Positions 55,153 to 62,189 of a stretch of DNA of 64,000 bases are shown here, piece after piece. The stretch lies in NCBI GenBank assembly GCA_007751255.1, contig CP036296.1, positions 4,154,001 through 4,218,000 on the forward strand, given 5' to 3'. This stretch comes from Engelhardtia mirabilis. Its GTDB lineage: Bacteria; Planctomycetota; UBA1135; GCA-002686595. The notes beneath the pieces are model-generated. The model was not told the DNA's origin. It saw only the letters and a program-made list of their open reading frames with translations, and did not search any database. Each line of letters begins with the position of its first letter. Position 1 is the stretch's first letter. Both the position numbers and the translations under genes were made by a program.

Positions 55153-56201
55153 GCCTCGTCGCCGACTTCACCCTCGCGCGCGGCGACTTCGCGCTCGAGT
55201 TCGCGGCCACCGTCGAGCGCGGCGAGACCCTGGCCCTGGTCGGTCCCAACGGCGCCGGCAAGAGCTCGTGCCTGCAGGCTCTGGGCGGATTGATCCCGAT
55301 CGACGCGGGCAGCGTCGAGCTCGACGGCAGACAACTGGAGCGTGGCGGATCGCGCCAGTCCCTGGCGCCCGACCAGCGCCGGGTGGGTTTCGTGTTTCAG
55401 GACCTGTTGCTGTTCCCGCACCTGAGCGTGGTCGAGAACGTGGCCTACGGCCCACGCTCGCGCGGGCTCGATCGGCGCAGTGCTCGCAGTCGAGCGACCG
55501 AGTGGCTCGAGCGGGTGGGCCTCTCCGAGTTCGCCGAACGACGCCCCGGCGAGCTCTCCGGTGGCCAGGCGCAACGGGTGGCCCTGGCCCGCGCCCTGGC
55601 CTGCGAACCCGCGCTGCTGCTGCTGGACGAACCTCTCTCGGCGGTGGACGCCAGCGCGCGGGCCGAGCTGCGCCGCGAGCTGCGCCAGCACCTCGACGCC
55701 TTCGATGGGGTGCGGTTGATCGTGGCCCACGACGCCATCGACGCCTTCGCCCTGGCCGATCGCGTGGCGGTGCTCGAGGGCGGGCGCGTGGTGCAGACGG
55801 GCACCACCCCGCAGATCTGTGGCCATCCCCGCTCGACCTACGTGGCCGACCTCGTCGGCTTGAACCTGTTCCGTGGCACGGCCAGCGCGGGGCACCTGAG
55901 CCTGCCCGGGGGCGCGGAGCTGGTGGTGGCCTCGGTGCCCGACGGGCCGACCCTGGCGGTGCTCCACCCGCGCGCCGTGGCCCTGTTCCGCGAGCGCCCA
56001 CAGGGTTCTCCGCGCAACGTCTGGCGGTCCACCGTGGCGGCGGTCGAGCCGGCCATCGACCGCCTGCGGGTGCGCTTCGACGCGCCGGTGCCGCTGGTGG
56101 CCGAGGTGACCCACGGCGCGGCGCAGGAGCTGGGGCTCGGGCCGGGGGCCGCCCTGTGGATCGCGGTCAAGGCGACCGAGATCAGCGCCTACTCGGGCTG
56201 A
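55149..56201 (+). CDS. modC: Molybdate ABC transporter ATP-binding protein
   Basis: The 350-residue ATPase drives molybdate import. It has Walker A GPNGAGKSS, Q-loop VGFVFQDLLLFPHL, signature LSGGQAQRVALARAL, Walker B LLLLDEPLSAVD and the H-loop VAHD. The last 70 residues form a molybdate-binding TOBE/Mop domain (NVWRSTVAAVEPAIDRLRVR to ALWIAVKATEISAYS). That domain separates ModC from generic importer ATPases. No ModE regulator gene is in the window. Confidence 0.95.
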   Translation: MSLVADFTLARGDFALEFAATVERGETLALVGPNGAGKSSCLQALGGLIPIDAGSVELDGRQLERGGSRQSLAPDQRRVGFVFQDLLLFPHLSVVENVAYGPRSRGLDRRSARSRATEWLERVGLSEFAERRPGELSGGQAQRVALARALACEPALLLLDEPLSAVDASARAELRRELRQHLDAFDGVRLIVAHDAIDAFALADRVAVLEGGRVVQTGTTPQICGHPRSTYVADLVGLNLFRGTASAGHLSLPGGAELVVASVPDGPTLAVLHPRAVALFRERPQGSPRNVWRSTVAAVEPAIDRLRVRFDAPVPLVAEVTHGAAQELGLGPGAALWIAVKATEISAYSG

Positions 56202-56271
56202 GGCTGCGCGCCCGGCCGATTGGTCCGGCGGCACGGGGACCCTCTGCGCGCGCCCGGGCTATCGTGCCGCC

Positions 56272-57507
56272 ATGGCCGAACTTCCGGAACCTGCACTCCA
56301 GGCCCTGATCGGCGCCGCCCTGCGCGGCCGCGCGCCCCAGGTCGAGACGCTGCTCGCGATGCACCCCGGCGCGGCGTCGCGAAACGTCCACGCCGCGGCG
56401 GTGCTCCTGGATGCCGAGGGGCTGGCGCTGCTGCTCGAGGCGGGTCCCGACTCGGCGCAGCGCGCGGGTCCCGGCGGCGCGACGCCCCTGGCCCTGGTGG
56501 GCGCCTCGCGCATGGAGGACGACCAGCGCGCGGCCGCCGCGGCCAAGGTCCTGCTCTCCGCCGGCGCCGACCCCAACGACGGACGGGCCCTCTTCGCGGC
56601 CCTCGAAGGCGAGCGCACGTCCCTGCTCGACGCGCTGATCGCCGGCGGCGGCGATCCGACCTCGAGCGACAACCCCCGGAGGGTGAGCCTCTTGCACTGG
56701 GCCGTCGACCTGTGCTGGAAGCCCGGTCCGGTCCGTCGACTGCTCGAGGGTGGCGCGAACCCCGATGCGCGCTGGGGCCCACTCGACGAGACGTTGCTGC
56801 ACGTGGCCGTACGTCGCCGGCGGTTGGACGGCGTGCGGATGCTGGTCGAGTTCGGCGCGACGGTCGACGCCCCCACCAAGGGCGGCGACACGGCCTGGCG
56901 CCACGCGCTCCGACGCCCCTTCCCGGAGGTCGCCGAGTTCCTGGCGAGCCAGGGTGCGAGCACGCAGCTCCGGCCGGCGGACGAGTTGGCCGTGGCCCTG
57001 CTGCAGGTCGACCTCGGGCGCGCCGCCCATGTCGCCGACGCCCACCCGGACCTCGTCGCGAGCCTGAATGTCGAGGAGGCGCGGTTGCTCGGCGACCTGG
57101 CCGGCCAGGGCAAGCTGGCGGCGGTCGAGTTCCTGCTGGACCGCGGCGCGGACATCGAGGCGCGCGGCTTGGACGGCGGCACGCCCCTCGAACAGTGCGG
57201 CTGGTTCGCCCAGCCGGACGTGGCGCGGCTCTTGATCGCGCGCGGCGCCGACATCCACGCCAGCGGCTGTGACCACGAATCGACCCCACTGGGTTGGGCC
57301 GTGCACGGCTCGCGCTACTCGGGCGGCGCCGACGGCAATCAGGCCGCCTACCTCGAGCTGGTCGATCTGCTGCTCGATGCGGGTGCAACCGTGGACCTGC
57401 CGGGCGATCCTCCCAACGTCCCGGGCCAGCGCCTGTATCGCGACGCGACGGAGACGATCCGCGCGCGCCTGCGAGAGCGCGCGTTCCCCGACGGCGTGCC
57501 GCTCTGA
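56272..57507 (+). CDS. Ankyrin-repeat protein
   Basis: The 411-residue protein is made of ankyrin repeats. Typical turns are GGATPLALVGASRMEDD, VSLLHWAVDLCWKPGPVRRL, ETLLHVAVRRRRLDGVRMLV, LAAVEFLLDRGADIEARGLD and STPLGWAVHG. No signal peptide is visible, so it is probably cytosolic. Ankyrin repeats bind other proteins; no partner is suggested by the neighbours. It stands alone 70 bases after modC. Confidence 0.85.
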   Translation: MAELPEPALQALIGAALRGRAPQVETLLAMHPGAASRNVHAAAVLLDAEGLALLLEAGPDSAQRAGPGGATPLALVGASRMEDDQRAAAAAKVLLSAGADPNDGRALFAALEGERTSLLDALIAGGGDPTSSDNPRRVSLLHWAVDLCWKPGPVRRLLEGGANPDARWGPLDETLLHVAVRRRRLDGVRMLVEFGATVDAPTKGGDTAWRHALRRPFPEVAEFLASQGASTQLRPADELAVALLQVDLGRAAHVADAHPDLVASLNVEEARLLGDLAGQGKLAAVEFLLDRGADIEARGLDGGTPLEQCGWFAQPDVARLLIARGADIHASGCDHESTPLGWAVHGSRYSGGADGNQAAYLELVDLLLDAGATVDLPGDPPNVPGQRLYRDATETIRARLRERAFPDGVPL

Positions 57508-57568
57508 GACGGGGGCGGACCCGCCGGGGAGCGAATCCCGGGCGGGCCCACACCGAACAGGCAGGCGC

Positions 57569-59212
57569 TCAGCCAGCCAGGTCCAAGCCCTTGCAGAAGC
57601 AGGAGCCGGGGATGACCACGTCCGAGCGTTTCCAGGCCGCGTCGAAGCGCTCCTGAACGCGGGCCGCCTCGGCCGTGCGCCCCTGGCCGCGCAGGCACTC
57701 GGCCAGGCCGTGCAAGGCCCAGCCGTTCTCCGGGTAGCGGCGCAGGTTCTCGCGGTAGACCGCTTCGGCCTCGACGTAGTGGCCCTGCTCGGTCAACAGC
57801 GCGCCCAGGGCGTGGCGCACCGGCTCCATCCAACCCCAGGGCTCGTCGTAATTGAGCCGTTCGTCGTAGGCGACGGCGTCGCGCAGGGACGCGAAGGCCT
57901 GGTCGTAGTCACCGCGGCGGTAGGCGATCTCGCCTTCCAGCACCCGGTCGGCGACCTCCAGCACGTTGGCCACGGGGTTCTGGAACAGGAAGCGCGACTC
58001 GGGCACGGCCGCGCGCGCAGCGCGGAAGGCGAGTTGCTCACGCTGCGCCTCTTCGACGCGGCCGAGCGACGCCAGCGCGACTCCGCGGGCGTAGCGCCAC
58101 ACGGCGCGGGCCGCCTGCCGATCCGCGGCGGGCTCGGGCTCCGCGAGCAGTTCCTCCCACAGGCCGAAGCGCACCATCACGTGGTACGGCGTCGCCGTGA
58201 AGACTTCGAACAGGTCGGGCATCTGCTCGATCAAGCTGTCGGGGATCTCCCGCACCAGTTGCCGCGCGTACTCGAGCGCCAGGTCGCGTCGCCCGTCCCA
58301 CATCGCCCCGTAGGCGACGAAGTGGTAGTTGTGGATGCGGTAGGCCGTGTAGAGGTTCTCGCGGCCAGCGAAGTCGGCGTAGGCGTCGTCGACCTCCACC
58401 GCGCGCAGGTTGACGCGCACGACGTCGTCGTAGCGCCCGGTCCAGGTGTAGATGTGGCTGGGCATGTGGACCAGGTGACCGAGGCCCGGGGTGAGCGACT
58501 CGAGCGAGCGGGCCGCGGGGATGGCACGCCCGACCTCGGGGCCGGCTTCCATGGCGTGGATATAGAGATGGCACAGGGCCGGGTGGTCGGGCCAACGCTG
58601 TAGGCCCTGCTCGAGCACCGGACGGATCCGAGCCAGCTCCGGCGCCGGCTCGCCCTCGTGCGACCAAAGGGCCCAGGGGCGCAGCTGCATCAGCGCTTCG
58701 GCCGTGAGCGCCGCCACCTCGGGATCGTCAGGGTAGGCGCCGTGCACGGTCTCCATGGCCTCGGCGTACGCGGCCTCGAGCTCAGCTCGGTCCTGCGGCG
58801 CGGGCCAGGTGAAGCGCTTCGACATGGCGTCGATCAGGGCGCGCTCCACCGCGGTGGCGGAGTCCGCCAGCTCGACCGCCCGCGCGATGGCGTCGAAGGC
58901 GGCGTGGCTGGCCTCGTCGGACATGAACGGGCTGTTGTAGTTGGTGCCCTGGGCGTAGGCCTGGCCCCACCAGGCCATCGCGCACTCGGGATCGGCGTCG
59001 ACCGCCTGGCGGAAGCACGCCAGGGCCTCCTCGTGGTTGAAGCCGAAGCACAGCCCCAGCCCGCGGTCGAACCACAGCTGGGCCTCGGGCGAGTCGGTGG
59101 ACACCGTGCGATGCACGACCCCCACGTCGTAGTAGAGCGGCGCGCTGGCCTCGAAGCGCGGGCTGTTGCAAGCGGCCAGGGCGAGGGCGGAACAGAGCAG
59201 GAAGAGTCTCAT
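57569..59212 (-). CDS. TPR-repeat lipoprotein
   Basis: The 547-residue protein has a signal peptide with lipobox LALAAC (Cys15) and many tetratricopeptide-like helices. Examples are FGFNHEEALACFRQAVDADP, AQREQLAFRAARAAVPESR and YRENLRRYPENGWALHGLAE. The central part (HLYIHAMEAGPEVGRAIPAA, LGHLVHMPSHIYTWTGRYDD) matches a family of exported TPR proteins seen in Planctomycetota and Bacteroidota. Its role is unknown. The start is ATG 59212. It converges on the ankyrin gene. Confidence 0.82.
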   Translation of the reverse strand: MRLFLLCSALALAACNSPRFEASAPLYYDVGVVHRTVSTDSPEAQLWFDRGLGLCFGFNHEEALACFRQAVDADPECAMAWWGQAYAQGTNYNSPFMSDEASHAAFDAIARAVELADSATAVERALIDAMSKRFTWPAPQDRAELEAAYAEAMETVHGAYPDDPEVAALTAEALMQLRPWALWSHEGEPAPELARIRPVLEQGLQRWPDHPALCHLYIHAMEAGPEVGRAIPAARSLESLTPGLGHLVHMPSHIYTWTGRYDDVVRVNLRAVEVDDAYADFAGRENLYTAYRIHNYHFVAYGAMWDGRRDLALEYARQLVREIPDSLIEQMPDLFEVFTATPYHVMVRFGLWEELLAEPEPAADRQAARAVWRYARGVALASLGRVEEAQREQLAFRAARAAVPESRFLFQNPVANVLEVADRVLEGEIAYRRGDYDQAFASLRDAVAYDERLNYDEPWGWMEPVRHALGALLTEQGHYVEAEAVYRENLRRYPENGWALHGLAECLRGQGRTAEAARVQERFDAAWKRSDVVIPGSCFCKGLDLAG

Positions 59213-59381
59213 CGGCGGGCACCGTGCGGTCGGGTTCGGGGTGATGTGAGGTCGAGCCTCACCACCCATGGCGCAAAGCGCCATGGCCGGGTGCCACACA
59301 GGACTCGCCACGCGCCAAATTCCTCGCCGGAGCGGCCGTCACAGGCCAGGGCCTGGCCTGCGACGGCTCCACCCGAGTCGG

Positions 59382-60494
59382 TCAGGCGCTGACTTCTTCC
59401 CGGTACACCGGGTAGTCCGTGTAGCCCGTGGCCGGGTCCTCGCTGAGGTACCAGGTCGAGGGATCGGACTCCGCCAGGGGCAAGCCCAGTTCGAGGCGTT
59501 GCACCAGATCGGGGTTGGCGATGAAGGGGCGACCGAAGGCGATCAGATCGGCGGCGCCGCTGTCCACCGCCGCCTCCGCCTGCTCCAGGTCGTAGCCGCA
59601 ATTGCCCATCAGGGTCCCGTGGAAGACGCCGCGGAAGTCCTTCAGGGTCAACGGCTCGCCGAGACCGTGGAAGCCGAAGGCCAGCCCGTCCATGACGTGC
59701 AGGTACGCCAGGCCGAAACGATCCAGCTGGCCCGCCGCGTAGAGGAAGGTCTCGCGGAAGTCCGGCGACCCCATGTCGTTGAACACGCCGTTCGGCGACA
59801 GGCGCACACCCACGCGGCCCGCCGGGAAGACCTGGGTCACGGCCTCGACGACCTCGCGCAGCAGGCGGTAGCGGTTCTCGAGGCTGCCGCCGTAGGCGTC
59901 CGTGCGGTGGTTCGTGCGCGACTGGAGGAACTCGTCCAACAGGTACCCGTTGGCCGAATGCACCTCGACGCCGTCGAAGCCCGCAGCGAGGGCGCGACGG
60001 GCCGCGGACACGTAGTCGGCCACGATGCCCGGCAGCTCCTCCTGCTCCAGCGCGCGGGGCGTTTCGTGGGGTTGCTTGCCTAGCGGTGTGTGCACGCCCT
60101 CGCCCTCCATGCGGATGGCCGAGGGCGCGACCGGCAACTCGCCGGCGTGGAAGCTCGAGTGGGAAGCACGGCCGGTATGCCAGAGCTGGAGGAAGATGCG
60201 GCCGCCACGGGCGTGGACGGCATCGACCACCTGTCGCCAAGCTTGCCCCTGCTCGTCGGTGTAGATGCCGGGCGAACCGACCCAACCGTTGCCCTGGGCC
60301 GAGACGGTGGTGGCTTCGGTCAGGACCAGTCCGGCGCCCGATCGTTGGGCGTAGTACTCCGCCATGACCGGGTTGGCGAGGCGCTCGGACCCCGCCCGGC
60401 CGCGGGTCATGGGCGCCAGGACGATGCGATTCGAGAGCGGAAGGTCGCCCAGGGTCACGGAACCAAAAAGAGCGCGGTCGGGGTTGGAGGTCAT
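59382..60494 (-). CDS. Old Yellow Enzyme family alkene reductase (NemA-like)
   Basis: The 370-residue flavoprotein reduces activated C=C bonds with NAD(P)H and FMN. It has IVLAPMTRGRAGSERLANPV at the FMN end, QLWHTGRASH, the active-site segment GFDGVEVHSANGYLLDEFLQ and the motif TDAYGGSLENRYRLL. The C-terminal LIAFGRPFIANPDLVQRLE is the phosphate-binding part. It is very close to the NemA/morphinone-reductase branch, which detoxifies electrophiles. The ATG is at 60494; a palindrome about 65 bases upstream may be an operator. Confidence 0.93.
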   Translation of the reverse strand: MTSNPDRALFGSVTLGDLPLSNRIVLAPMTRGRAGSERLANPVMAEYYAQRSGAGLVLTEATTVSAQGNGWVGSPGIYTDEQGQAWRQVVDAVHARGGRIFLQLWHTGRASHSSFHAGELPVAPSAIRMEGEGVHTPLGKQPHETPRALEQEELPGIVADYVSAARRALAAGFDGVEVHSANGYLLDEFLQSRTNHRTDAYGGSLENRYRLLREVVEAVTQVFPAGRVGVRLSPNGVFNDMGSPDFRETFLYAAGQLDRFGLAYLHVMDGLAFGFHGLGEPLTLKDFRGVFHGTLMGNCGYDLEQAEAAVDSGAADLIAFGRPFIANPDLVQRLELGLPLAESDPSTWYLSEDPATGYTDYPVYREEVSA

Positions 60495-60558
60495 GGGCGA
60501 GAGTCGGTCGGGGGTCGCGTGGTGTGGGCAGTCGGAACGTCCGACCGGACAGGCTTCT

Positions 60559-60572
60559 AGACCGATCGGTCT
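60559..60572. promoter_or_regulatory. 14-bp palindrome upstream of the Old Yellow Enzyme gene
   Basis: AGACCGATCGGTCT is a perfect palindrome 65 bases before the alkene reductase start. It looks like the operators of TetR-family repressors that control NemA-type reductases; that likeness is from memory. No repressor gene is next to it in the window. Confidence 0.6.
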
Positions 60573-61000
60573 CGATCGAAAGGGGGAATCCGGGGTTCCG
60601 GGTAGCGTCACGGGGCCCAGGGGGCGGTTCGGGCTCGCGACCGGCGGTCCGGAGCGGTGCCAATTCCGGCTCGGGGGCGGCCATCGCTCGGCGAGATTCA
60701 GGTCCCACACGACCCGCTGAGGAGTCACTCCCGGGGGCCGCGACACGCCCGGGACATGGAAGCGGCCGACAGGAAGAATGGACTTCCGGTGGATCAAACT
60801 TCCAGGGCATCGGAATCCGGGGCTCCTGGGCGCTATGATCTCCGCTCGATCCGAATTCTCCCGATCGGTTGCCAACGCAGCCGCCGGAAGCGTTCGGGTC
60901 ATGTCCCGCCCGCCTGCCCCGCCCGCTCCGAGTCTCGGGTCGTCCGGTCAGCCGAGCACTTCAGTACCACGACCCTCAGACCGAGCAACAGAACCTGACC
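60573..61000. other. Intergenic region upstream of the RRM gene
   Basis: These 428 bases separate the reductase operator and the RRM gene. TATGAT at 60834-60839 could be a -10 element for the RRM gene, with a 5' leader of about 155 bases; no good -35 is seen. Open frames here give shadow-like translations. Confidence 0.45.
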
Positions 61001-61324
61001 ATGGGTAAGCGACTTTTTGTCGGCAACCTGTCCTGGGATACCACCGAGGACGACCTGCGCGCGGCTTTCGAAGCCGGCGGACGCACTGTCACCGACTGCC
61101 ATATCGTCTCCGACCGTGAGACCGGCCGCCCCCGCGGCTTCGCCTTCGTCGAGATGGGCAACGACCAAGAGGCCCAATCGGCCATCGAAGAAATGGACGG
61201 CCAGAACCTTGACGGCCGCGACCTCCGCGTCAACGAGGCGCAAGAGCGTCAGTCCCGCGGTGGCGGGGGTGGCGGCGGCGGCGGTGGCCGTGGTGGCGGA
61301 GGCGGCGGCGGCGGCCGCTGGTAG
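61001..61324 (+). CDS. Glycine-rich RRM RNA-binding protein
   Basis: The 107-residue protein is a single RNA recognition motif followed by a Gly/Arg tail. RNP2 is KRLFVGNLSW and RNP1 is RPRGFAFVEM. The tail, from about residue 85, is nearly all Gly with a few Arg, ending RW. Such proteins resemble the cold-induced Rbp proteins of cyanobacteria and act on mRNA structure or stability. The start is ATG 61001. Right after the TAG stop lies a 14-base-period repeat. A basic small protein and a DEAD-box helicase follow. Confidence 0.93.
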   Translation: MGKRLFVGNLSWDTTEDDLRAAFEAGGRTVTDCHIVSDRETGRPRGFAFVEMGNDQEAQSAIEEMDGQNLDGRDLRVNEAQERQSRGGGGGGGGGGRGGGGGGGGRW

Positions 61325-61419
61325 GACTGCTCCAGTAGCCCTGATCGGCTAGGACTACTTCGGTAGCCCCATTCGGCCAGGACCACTTCAGCAGCCCGGT
61401 TCCAGCAGCCCCGACGCCA
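61322..61419 (+). repeat. 14-nt-period repeat starting on the RRM stop codon
   Basis: From the TAG stop at 61322 on, 14-base units follow without gap: TAGGACTGCTCCAG, TAGCCCTGATCGGC, TAGGACTACTTCGG, TAGCCCCATTCGGC, then two units with CAG in place of TAG and one weaker unit. Odd and even units form a 28-base higher period. The four TAG codons fall in all three frames. CTAC-TTCG-GTAG in the third and fourth units could form a small UUCG hairpin in the mRNA. Confidence 0.9.
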
Positions 61420-61572
61420 ACAACCGGGTCGACTCACCGTATTCGATCCGGTTGTTCGCCCGAGAAGACGATTGTGCGCGGCCCCGCTCCAACTGGAAGG
61501 GCCGGGCCGACCACAACCAGAGCGGGATCCAGTCGACTCGGATGGATCCCACCCGAACAACCGGGCCGGTCG

Positions 61573-61923
61573 ATGCCTTCGCAATCTGCGAGTGCATCCC
61601 ATGACCGGCCCGGTCCAAGATCCGCACCTCGCCCGCGCGGCCCTTGCTCGCTTCACCTCTCCGACCGCGTTGCGACGTGGTCCCGCCTTCCTTACGAGGT
61701 CAAAGTCATCGGAAAGAAACCCGGACAATCCGTCGAGAAGCGTCGACGGGAACGTGAGAAGCACCTGAAGCGTCAGGACAAGGCTGCTCGCAGACGCGAC
61801 TACAAGGAAGAGAAGGAGCGTCGCAAGGAAGCGGGCGAAGAAGAGGTCATCATCAACCCGCTCGACGTGCACCTCGACACGGACATTCCGATCGAGGAGC
61901 CCGGGAACCTCGTCGACGACTGA
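61573..61923 (+). CDS. Small highly charged protein of unknown function
   Basis: The recognisable part is the last 75 residues: VKVIGKKPGQSVEKRRRERE, then a Lys/Arg-rich helix (HLKRQDKAARRRDYKEEKER), and an acidic end (LDVHLDTDIPIEEPGNLVDD). The basic-helix-plus-acidic-tail pattern suggests RNA or ribosome binding, and I recall similar small proteins in other Planctomycetota. No ATG, GTG or TTG lies directly before VKVIGKK. I give ATG 61573 only as the nearest in-frame ATG; the residues between look non-native. It lies between an RRM gene and an RNA helicase gene. Confidence 0.5.
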   Translation: MPSQSASASHDRPGPRSAPRPRGPCSLHLSDRVATWSRLPYEVKVIGKKPGQSVEKRRREREKHLKRQDKAARRRDYKEEKERRKEAGEEEVIINPLDVHLDTDIPIEEPGNLVDD

Positions 61924-62037
61924 GCGCGCCCGCTGATCAGGGCGATGAAGACAGAGTGAGCACGCTGCTCGGCGGCTCGCCGGCCCCCTCCGGACCGGAC
62001 CGTAGTTCCGAGCAGGCAGAGATTCCGAGGTAGATTC

Positions 62038-62059
62038 AGGGCAGCGTATGCGCTGCCCT
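62038..62059 (+). terminator. Hairpin upstream of the helicase gene
   Basis: AGGGCAGCG (62038-62046) pairs perfectly with CGCTGCCCT (62051-62059) around the tetraloop TATG. It lies 114 bases after the small protein gene and 130 bases before the helicase start. It could be a terminator or a leader structure. Confidence 0.5.
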
Positions 62060-62189
62060 ATGGCCGTCCGACGGTCCCGTGCGGGATCCGGAGCCAGGCC
62101 CGAGGTTGTGGATCGGGAGGGGCGCCACTACGCTAGTTCGCCCTTTTGTCCGGAAGAGCCCGGACTCGCTCCCCGACCAAGGCCTCTCC

